DNA from: Castanea sativa
Lineage: Eukaryota > Streptophyta > Magnoliopsida > Fagales > Fagaceae
Direction of reading: 5' to 3'
Assembly: GCF_040712315.1 (NCBI RefSeq)
Contig: NC_134013.1
Span: forward strand, 12,187,001 to 12,251,000
Length of the DNA: 64,000 nucleotides
This document shows positions 1-9,600 of this stretch, piece after piece. The notes beneath the pieces are model-generated. The model did not search any database, was not told where the DNA came from, and saw only the letters and a program-made list of their open reading frames with translations. Each line of letters starts with the position of its first letter. The first letter of the stretch is position 1. Made by a program: the position numbers and the translations under genes.

Positions 1-156
1 CTAGGCCTTAACATACGACCCAAAAATGCCAAACAACAAAAAAATGAAGAAACATGAATAATAATGCATTAAAGTCAAACCATTCTATGAAAAGTCAAGA
101 GAAGTGGAGAGAAAAAGAGTTCTACGACGCTGTCATGTTTACCTAGGCCTTAATAT

Positions 157-800
157 CTATGAAGCACGGGTGCAGGTGCGGGTGCGGGTGCGGGTGCGGA
201 TACGGGTACGAGTGCGGGTACGGGTGCGGGACTCGGCAATTTTTGAAAAAAGTGGGTGCGGGTGCGGCGGGACTCGGCAATTAAAAAATTATTAAAAATA
301 TTTTTATTTATATTTTCTATATATTTTTACTATTAAAATATTCTTAAAAAACATATTACTAATTTACTATGCCTTGATTCACAAAACAAAGAAAGAAAAA
401 AGCAAGAAACACAAAACACAACACAAAACCAAAAAGAAAACACAAAAGAAGCAACAAATATTCAAAATAAAATTAAGAAATGATAGATTTAGGGTTTTTG
501 GGTCTCATTTAGAGCCGATTTCGGCTGTTGCAGCATGAATCAAGGCCTGTTTCGGCCGTTTCGGTCGCCGGCCGATACGGCCTGATACGGCCGAAACAGC
601 CCGATTCTGGCCGAATCGGCCCGAATTTGCTTGAATCGGCGCCGCGTCGGCGCGAGTCGGCGGGAAAAATAAGATGCCACGTGGCCGACGTGGCCGGACG
701 CCGCACCGACGCGCGAGCAGCGGCGTCCCTCGCGCGCCGGCGAGTCTCGCCGCGTCGGACGCGGGTGCGGTACCTCCGGTGCCGCGTCCGTGCATCCCAG
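157..800. mobile_element. Non-autonomous hAT-like element, GC-rich interior
   Basis: The segment is flanked by a perfect 8-bp direct repeat CTTAATAT (149-156 and 801-808), the duplication length made by hAT transposases. Its ends are imperfect inverted repeats: CTATGAAGCACGGGTGC on the left, and CTGGGATGCACGGACGC as the reverse complement of the right end. The interior has three parts: a GGTGCG-type tandem repeat, an AT-rich middle, and a very GC-rich stretch (about 530-800) full of GGCCGA and CGGCC words. Apparent long ORFs in that stretch overlap on both strands and look like composition artefacts. No transposase is visible. The superfamily call rests on duplication length and weak TIRs. 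Confidence 0.5.
171..231. repeat. GGTGCG/GGTACG hexamer tandem repeat
   Basis: About ten imperfect copies of a G-rich hexamer (GGTGCG, with GGTACG and GGATAC variants) lie just inside the left end of the hAT-like element. A shorter run of the same words recurs at about 254-268. A translation would give an Arg-Val repeat, which I regard as non-coding. Confidence 0.8.
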
Positions 801-894
801 CTTAATATACTAACTCTTCGGTTATTACACAACCATTCACCTCTTTAGTTACTATGAATGAATCTTGTGTTAGATAAGTTTCAAATTTCCTTTA

Positions 895-1452
895 GGCTCT
901 GTTTGTGAGTTCATAAGGGAATAGAATGAAATGATCATAAGGAAATAGAAAGAAATAGAATGGAATGGAATGGAATGTATTTAAGTAAGGGAAATGAATG
1001 GAATAAAGTTAAGTAACTTTGATTGAATGTTTTAAAATAAAGGAATGGAAATAAATGAAAATGAATGGAATGTAAGTAATATTGTTTGGGAGCAACATGG
1101 AGGGAATTGAATGAAATCAATTTATGACAATATTACTATTAGATCCCTATTTTAAAATAAATGGTTGATATATAGGGGTATTTTGAGAGTTTTAGTAAAA
1201 AAATCATTAAATCTAATTTCATTCCATCTTATTCCTCCCAATTTCGGGAAGAATGAAAATTTGAAGTTTTAAAAGAATAGAGAGGAATGAGTGTTTCCTC
1301 CTACCCATTCTATTCCCTCCTAAACTCCCAAACAAGGGAATGAGCTTTTCATTCCCTCCATTAAAACTTCCAAACAAGAGAAGTGAATAATGTTCTAAAT
1401 TATTCTTTTTATTCATTTCATTCCATTCCATTCCCTCCTCCCAAACGAGGCC
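895..1452. mobile_element. PIF/Harbinger-type MITE (TTA duplication)
   Basis: The 558-bp segment is bounded by TTA on both sides (892-894 and 1453-1455). Its terminal inverted repeats are GGCTCTGTTTGTGAG on the left and GGCCTCGTTTGGGAG as the reverse complement of the right end. The subterminal parts are inverted purine-rich and pyrimidine-rich tracts (GGAATGGAATGG left, CCATTCCATTCC right), so the whole element can fold back. It has no coding capacity. A TTA duplication with a GTTTGG-type TIR is the Tourist/PIF-Harbinger signature. Confidence 0.72.
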
Positions 1453-1455
1453 TTA

Positions 1456-2435
1456 GCCTGAACGAAGAAAATAATTGTTTTAGTCGCAGTTAAGGACATA
1501 TGTTGACTAAACTTGATTTTTTTTTTTTTTTTGGAGAGAGGACTAAACTTGATTGGTTGCACTTTCTTAACTCTTTCGATCATATGGAAGCGGCTTAACG
1601 TGGCATAATTCGTCAAAAACCAACCAATAAACAATAGTGCTTTTTTTGGGCTAAAAAAGGTTAGCTGAAACTTTAGCAACAAAGAGCAAAAGTTACAAAT
1701 CTCATGAAAAATGGCGCACAATTTATTTCACGAATCCTCATAATTTGTAAGTGACCCAAACCCACATAATGAAATCCATATATCGGGTCCATAGAAAAGC
1801 CTAAATAAGCCCTATCATAACTTCTAAACCATGCTTTAAAGAATACAATATATTACAAATTATATATATATAGTGGGCACACAAATAATCAAGCCTTGTT
1901 TTGCATCGGACTTGTAGGATCTTCACAAAAATGGTTGTTTAATGACTTTTCCTATTATTTCCCCATAATCCACTACTAAAAAAATATGTTCACTTCTTAA
2001 AACATCTCATATACATAAGCAAAAATAAGAGAAGGGGTCAAATTTATCCGATAGTATGGAAAATGTAAATAACAATTTAGTCAAAAAAATGACATGGTTT
2101 ACCAAGAGTTTGTAAACACCTCCTAACATTTTTAACAAATATATTTAAGGTTCAAATCCTTCCCAATTATCAAATTATATATATAATCCACACTAAAGAA
2201 TATATTGCATTCCAACATATCGACCAAAGAAATTAAATCAAAACTTATGTTAGGGGTATGTTTTAGAGAACAAAATAGAAATTACTCCAAACTTTGAAAT
2301 TATAATTTAGTTTATTATCTTTGTAAAAACTTGTTAATTATTAATTTATTATATATTTTTGGTCTGTATATAGAGAAATAATTGTGGAAGTAAGGTATTA
2401 AAGGATTTTTTTTTTTCAAAAATACACTGAATCTC
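1456..2435. other. AT-rich intergenic DNA, nothing recognised
   Basis: There are poly-T and poly-A runs, short TA repeats (about 1860-1872) and no ORF with family resemblance on either strand. Confidence 0.6.
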
Positions 2436-3098
2436 ACAAATTTTCGTTAGTTAGCATGTTTTCAAAACAATTTAGCAAATCAACATCTCAAGCGCAAATG
2501 ACTCAATTTTGTTGTGCTAAATCGAGTGTGATAAACTCGAGTTCTGTGGAACTCAAGTCTTTAAGACTTGATTTCCCTGAGAGACCAAAGACTTAGACAA
2601 GAAAAACAACGAACCTGAACCTAAAAGACCCAGGCAAGAAAACAACGAATTAGAGGAAAACCTTTGCCTAGAGCTTCATCACCACCGCCGTCGCCTCCTC
2701 GTAGAACCTTCGTCGTTGCTACCTAGGTTCAGTCTAGGCTAAACGGTTTGGGTTAGGGAGATCTGGGTGTATGGGGTTTGCCTTCTTCGTGGTTTCTGTT
2801 TGGGTTTGATATTTCCAGTTTGTTCATTCTTCGTGGTTTGTTGTTTCTTTGTGTTTCTTGTTTGGGTTTCTTCTTTGTGTTTCTTATGGTTTGTTTTTCT
2901 TCTTTTCTTTGTGCTATGTAGTTTAGGTTTCTTTGGCTTTGTTTGATCTAGTTATGGAACTTGAGTTTGTAATGCTCGATTTCCACGCATAGAACTCGAG
3001 TTCATTATACTTGATTTAGCACAACAAAATTGATTCCTTTGCACTCGAGATATTAGTTTGCTAAATAGTTTTGAAAACATGCTAACTAATGAAATTGT
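2436..3098. mobile_element. Element with about 90-bp terminal inverted repeats (MULE-like or foldback)
   Basis: About 90 bp at 2436-2540 reappears inverted at about 3000-3098. The shared blocks include TTAGTTAGCATGTTTTC against its complement GAAAACATGCTAACTAA, and TTGTTGTGCTAAATC against GATTTAGCACAACAA. TIRs this long suggest Mutator-like or foldback elements. I could not define a clean target duplication. The interior (about 2580-2800) has a more coding-like composition (CACCACCGCCGTCGCCTCC) that differs from its flanks, possibly captured host sequence. No transposase is present. Confidence 0.55.
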
Positions 3099-3108
3099 TT
3101 GAGTTTTA

Positions 3109-3225
3109 GGGTTTGTTTTGATATCACTTATTTTACTGAAACTGAAAACTTATTGTTGAAAGTACTATAGATAAAGTTAAAAGTTAGTTGAAATAGTATA
3201 GTGGGGTCCATGAATAATACCAAAA
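3109..3225. mobile_element. Left part of a PIF/Harbinger MITE
   Basis: The sequence begins TTA then GGGTTTGTTTTGATATC and continues with text closely matching the complete small MITE at 52976-53175 (shared AAAGTTAGTTGAAATAGTA). The copy is interrupted by a MULE-type MITE at 3226 and its right half is missing: after the interruption only about 20 bp follow before SINE-like sequence begins. Confidence 0.45.
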
Positions 3226-3384
3226 GAGAAATGATACGTTCACAACATTTTCACAACAAATCTTAAGTGGCAGGTTGTTATTGTTAGAGCAAAAATGTAA
3301 TTTTAGTGTTAGGTTCAAATTTGAACTAATAACAACTAATCACCTGTGATTTGTTGTAAAAATGTTGTGGACGTAACATCTCTC
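3226..3384. mobile_element. MULE-type palindromic MITE with 10-bp target duplication
   Basis: This 159-bp element is flanked by AATACCAAAA on both sides (3216-3225 and 3385-3394). A 9-10-bp duplication is the Mutator-superfamily hallmark. The ends are inverted repeats: GAGAAATGATACGTTCACAA left and GAGAGATGTTACGTCCACAA as the right complement, both followed by CATTTT and ACAACAAATC. Related copies occur at 23574-23753 and 29875-30010. It is non-coding and lies about 300 bp upstream of the first gene's start codon. Confidence 0.78.
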
Positions 3385-3404
3385 AATACCAAAAAATACA
3401 GTAG

Positions 3405-3480
3405 AGAGTTTCACACACATATACACTTAGATTAGATTATAATAGAAATTCTATCCGGTATAAATAAATAAATAAATATA
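3405..3480 (+). mobile_element. SINE 3' tail fragment
   Basis: The stretch from GAGTTTCACACACATATACAC to the (AAAT)n tail matches, in opposite orientation, the 3' half of the better preserved SINE at 59511-59674. The internal promoter half is missing. It sits about 200 bp upstream of the first gene. Confidence 0.5.
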
Positions 3481-3686
3481 TATATATAAAATTTTAGGAA
3501 CTATATTGAAATAATTTAAATTTTTCATCATGTTTAGTGTTATTTTGGAAAAAAAAAATCCAGGTATCAAACGCAGCTAGAAAGGCCCAAAACCCTGAAC
3601 CCTATAGTCAAAAACTCAAGCTCAAGCGTAACGACGTGACCAAACAAGGAGACTCCCTCCTATTCCCACGTAACTAGAGAGTGAAA

Positions 3687-6600
3687 ATGAGAAGGGTTAA
3701 CGTTAACGGAGTCGCCGTCCTCGTTGGCCGAGCAATCGGAGGCGGAGCCACCGCCGCGTCAGCCAATCGGCACCGAGTCCTTCAAGCGGCGCTGTACGGC
3801 ACGTACTCAAATGGCAACTCCGAGCGCTTTGGCCTGTGGTCACGGTCAGCTCCTCCCTCTGTCACAAACGGTGGTGTCGCAGGGTCTATGTTCTTCTCCA
3901 CGGCGGCCACGTCTCTGGCTCAGGACCACGCGCACGCGCACGTGCACTCTCACACGCACAAGTTCTCACCCAAAGACGTGGTTCTTTACCAGTACGAAGC
4001 CTGCCCTTTCTGCAACAAAGTTAAAGGTATAAATCAAAATTCAATTTGCTGATTATACGGTGCGTTTTGATTACTAGTAGTAGCTTAATTTCACATCTTT
4101 GTAGAAACAATCAATGTTGCTCTATAAGTATTATTATTGATTAGCTGAGAAAATGAGTATTTGTTATTTGCTTTTTGGTGAAATGAACTTTGGTTTCAGT
4201 CTTTATACAATAAGTTTAATTCGGTATTTTACGTCTCTGTTGGAAACACTAGGAGGTGCCAATCGAGCTAATTGAATCTTTTGAATTTTGATTTGTTAAC
4301 ACTTAACAGGAACAATAGATATACATTTCCTCTCCATTTGCTTTGACAGAAAACATTTTTCGGAAAATATCTTGGTTTTTTATTTTGTGTGTGTGTGTGT
4401 GTTCAGTGGTGACTTTGAAAACAATGTTGAAACCATTTGCAATGTGGATGTTATCTGTGTTAGGTTGTTGAGTATTTGACATTCTAGAAACTGTTTTCAG
4501 CTATATTGGGCAATAGAAAATGTTTTCCGTTTACTTGTGCGTGGACAAACTACTAGAAAATGCAGAGAACATTCCGTTTGATGATCTTTTCTGGCTAAAA
4601 ATACAGCTGATATGGTTGTTTATTGATAGAAACGCACTTAAATAATAAAATAACGGAACCCTCAGCAAAAAAAAAAAAAAATGCTATGTTAGTGTGATTT
4701 TCAGGAAATTAAGAATGGATGGGCAAGTCATTAACAATATAATTTTGAAACAAATTCCACTAAGATGTAGTACTTTGATAGTTTTATACTTTTTATATAT
4801 TTATTTATTTGGAGTTTGGTATTCTTTCAGCGTTCTTGGATTATTACAAAATTCCATATGGAGTAGTGGAGGTTAATCCCATCAACAAAAAGGAGATCAA
4901 GTGGTCTGATTACAAGAAAGTGCCTATACTCAAGGTTGATGGTGAACAGATGGTTGATTCTTCAGGTTTTGCTTGATTTCCTATTTATATTGTTTGCGAT
5001 TTAAGTGCAAATTTAAGGCTATCACCAAAGTTCTTTTCTTATATCTTGTGGTTGTTTTCGTTAATTTAGCTTGTTTTACTTGTGCAGACATAATTGATAA
5101 ACTGTTCCAAAAACTTCATCCTGATAATCCTGTTGCAAATGGTGATGAAGAAACAAAGTGGCGTGGGTATGGTGGTTTATCTTTTGATTGTTCTACTTTC
5201 TCAGTTTTTGAATTTCTTAGTTTCTTCTGCAAATTACTTTGTAATAGATTTCAGAGCCGAGGACTGATTTGTAGGTACTATAAGCAAGAGTTTTGCGTAA
5301 TTGAGTTCTTAATTCTTATATGAATTGTGTGCTACTGTTATTCTAAATGTTGCTGCATTTAAAGTCATAATTTTTTGTAGTGTAAATATCCTTTGACATA
5401 GATGAATTGATGACATGCTGTTATTGAAAATGTTAGGTGGGTGGATAATCACTTGGTACATGTTTTATCTCCAAACATATATCGAACTACTTCTGAAGCT
5501 ATCGAATCATTTGACTATATCACCACTCACGGTACGTTTATCAAATTAATCTCACATCTCACATTAATTCAATTTATGGTTCCATTCCCCCTCCCCCCCC
5601 CCCCCCTTTTCCCTCTTAATATATAATATAACACCAGAAAGCATGGTAGTTTGCTGCTTGTGATCCATCATAGATTTTTTCTTTGTAACTTCTATTTTAT
5701 CACATAGAAATGGTGTTAAATTAGTTTTATAGTTGTTAATTGCTTTGGACGTGAAAAGCAAACATCAACCATGATCTCTCTCTCTCCCCGTTGTTTTTCC
5801 ATGAAAAGGTATTTGGAAGGTTAAGGCACCCTGTCGTGTCTCTTTCTTTGTTTGAACAGTCTCATGGGATAGGATTCTCATGGGAGATAACTTGCGGGTT
5901 AGGGGCTTTGATTTCGTTGACTAGTGCATTATGTGTCGTTCTTGTGGGGAGACAATGGATCATTTGTTGTTACACTGTGAAAAGGTTTATCTACTTTGGA
6001 GCTTTGTCTTTGGAACTTTTAGGATTTCATGGGTTCCCTCATGTTCGGTGACAGATTTTCTAATTGGTTGGTGGAATTAGTTAGGGAAGCATTCATCTTA
6101 CATTTGAAATTTAGTTCCATTGTGTTTGATGTGGTGTATTTGGAGGGAATGCAATTGGCGGACTTTTGAGGACTTGGATAAATCTGATGACCACCTGCTC
6201 GCTCTCTTTTCTGGTTCCCTTTTTGATTGGTCTAGGGCTTGGGGACTCACGTCTAATGATTATCTCCCTTTGTTCCTTAGCTATCTCTTTCTTTGTAATT
6301 AGTGCTTCTTTTATGTATTTGCTTTTCTCTCTTTTTTTGTACTTTTTGATATGCTTTGTGCTACTTTGCATTTAGCAGTTTTTTGAATATACATTTTTCT
6401 TATTTAACAAAAAAAAAAAAAAATTTATGTAACAAGGTAACTTGCAATTCACTTGTTACTCGTTGGAATTTTTCACCTTTGTCTAATGTGGGAATTGTTT
6501 TGAATTTGTATAGACTTAAGTTGCTCACGGTAGTGAGGCAGTCTTTGAGCATGATTGTGATGTGTTAAACCACCGAATATGGTATTTGTCACTGTCAGGA

Positions 6601-9600
6601 CTGAATTTGTTACACTATGATTTAAACATTGACCTAGTTAGAGAAGGGTGATGCATCATTTGTAAGGGCCACCCAGAAGCAATTCATATGAGAATTAGTT
6701 AAGTGTATTTACATCTTAATATTGGTAAATATAACAAGTGAGGAGACTAGAAATTGGTGTAATGAATATTCTGATGTATCTTCTTAAAGCATCTTTTGAA
6801 AGCACCCCTCTACTTAAACAAGCAAATTTTAGTTGCAATCAGCATTGCTTTATTCTCCACATTAAATTCAATTCACTAGGGACCAGGTTTTGCTAAGACT
6901 TTAGATCTTAGACCTATTTAGGAATTTCAATACAATTCTATGCTTTTTCAACAACTCCACCCAGATAAGAAAAGGCACAAATCTCTGACGCAGGACCGTT
7001 AAGAAAGTTCAGCACTATACTAGGTTTCTTGATACATTCTTGAATAAGGAGTGATGTTTAAGAGTTTAGGTTAGAAGAGAATGAATGTTGACGGCTGTTT
7101 GGGGCTGAAACGGGAGGATAAATAGAAAATAACATAAATAAAACACTAAGCAATCACACCTAGGTCTTCCTAAGCATCATACTTAGGGTTCCTTGGCATC
7201 ACACCTCGGACAAGTTTGCATCACACAAACAAAGCTTAAAATAAGCAGCTGAATTTTATTAATCAAAATATTCTGCCATAACATTACTACAAAAGAGCCC
7301 TTTATATAGAGGCTATAGTTATCCTTTTTCTGGTAGGACTTGGACTCTAAATAACCTATTCCTATAATGAATATGAATACTAATAATAATTAAATAAAAG
7401 ACTTAATAATAGGTAAACATTATATAAGACTCATGGGCCTTTGGTACAGCCAAGGACAGTACATTCCAGATTTCTAGAAATTATCAAATTGCCCTTATTC
7501 TAATAAACCTTAATTAAAACTGATCTAGCAGCTTCTCAACCTAAAAGACTCAATACTAATAACTAAAATGACCTATCAAAGGTGCAAAGAAGGTACGGCA
7601 TCAAAACTAGACCACAATTCTTGAATCTTTGCATATTTAATCTTCTTTTTCCTTGAGCTCTTCCTTGTCCTCATCAATCTCACTATAATTCGGAGAAACC
7701 TTTTTATTACGTGGCAATAACATTTTTGCACTTGTTAGGGTTTTCCTAAATATGCCTGATCCAATCAAATATTTCTTTGCCTTGGTATGAGCAAAAAAGT
7801 ATTGTGCTTGATTTACTCAGGCATGAAATTGCTATATAGAAAGGCCAGTTTCCAGAAGAAATGAATTTTAACATATTTATTTGAATTGGTGAGCTTTTGA
7901 ATAAGATAATAGCTCTGCACTTGTCTCTTATACCTTCTCCACCCATTTTTACCACAGCTCTTGACTCAGTTTTGCCCCAGTGAGTAGTGACTTTCAATGT
8001 TCTGTAGGATATCCGTAACCCAAGCTTTGGCCAACACAATTACGCCCTCTGTAATTGAGCTCATACCTTCAACCCAATTTAACAGCAAAGGTCTATGGAC
8101 TACTGCTACGCACATAGCTCCGGGGTTTATTTGCTCTGTCATACATGATATTGAGGGGGGGGGGGGTCTTGTGGCCCTTAAATCTGATTTAGACAATTAT
8201 AAATTAATTAATTAAAAAGACTTGGCTTTAATAAGATTCAAAACAAAGTAATTTTTTTAGTTTAATTGACACATTACTTATCAATAAAAAAAAAATTCTG
8301 ATTTAGACAAAGTCTATCGTGGATTATCTCAATTCTCAAATTTTGCATCAAACTTCACAATCATTAGAGGTTAGTTTCCTAATGACCTTGTTTATTTGGT
8401 CCTATTTTTGTCCAGTCCTCTGTAAAGTAAAGTTGCATGGTCCTTTAAAACTCAAGGAGATATTAGGCAGAGAGATCCATTCACCCTATTAGACTAGAGA
8501 GAACATATGTAACCCATGAAATTTCTCTCCAAGGCTTGAAGTCTAACAGAAGGGCACTCATATTAGTCATCTGACTAGCTGCTGCTTTTTGCACATTTCT
8601 GTTCATCAAGCCAGGTTTACTGTCAATTGTTGGATAAATCTTTATCCATTCTGCTTGTCAATCCTTTCAAGACCATGCTGTAGAATGTATGAAGGAGTTT
8701 CAGTGTTCTTTGCTATATTTTGATTGTTGTCTTATATTTATATATATCAGAGTCCAAGTTATTAACCTCACTGATAACCTCTGCAGATAGAACTTCCTGA
8801 ATTTAATGTAGGACATGAATTAACTACTTTCAAGAAACCGTAGAAAAGTCAATCAGGCTTTCATGCTGGAAGGCCCATTTGATGCAAGAAAAGTTACACT
8901 TGCATTCTCTAGAGAAAGAGAGAATTCACAACTTAATCTAAACTCAAATCTAAAATTCTGAAATCTACTAAATCAATCTACAATGCATGTGCATGGATAT
9001 TTTAGCCCATGACTTCTTTAACTAAACCACATTTATCACATGTTAGAATACATTTGTAACATATTAATCACTTGCTAGATATAATAAAGCACGTGGGTTC
9101 TACTTCTATTTACTAACTTCTTAAAGTATAGTATGTGCATGTGTCTCTAACTGATTTTCCTTCCAATTGTCAAATACTACAAAAAACTCAGTGCATGTAG
9201 ATTTAGCTACAATAGCCATATGGCACATCAAATTTTGTCATGCCATACCATTCCACATATTCCATGTGGCACATGCTGCCATGTCAGTACTCTCCATATA
9301 TGCATCACCATTGCCCTTCTCTTGCTGGTAACCACAGCAATTCAATTTGCATTCTGTTGATTTTCTCAATCACAATCTCGTTTAGGACGTCTGTATGAAT
9401 ATCCCAAAACAAGGGTAGAGAGTGTATAAACCCAAATGGGATGGTGGACTTGGTTTAAAACTAACATTGCTTTGTATGATTTGTCATTCCTCATCTAGAG
9501 CATTTATAATTTTGGAGCAACATCTACTTGATTTTTGTTCCAGTGTGCTTAATTTTTAACCAAAATTTGTTGAGTCTATCATCTTTCTTTAAACCAGTGA

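Noticed and set aside
505..848. Three overlapping ORFs of about 100 codons on both strands
   Set aside because: They overlap in opposite directions inside a GC-rich, word-repetitive transposon core and have Arg/Ala/Pro compositions typical of random GC-rich DNA.
6111..6371. Minus-strand ORF in the LINE tail
   Set aside because: It is antisense to the recognisable LINE 3' coding sequence and rich in Lys/Glu from poly-pyrimidine runs.
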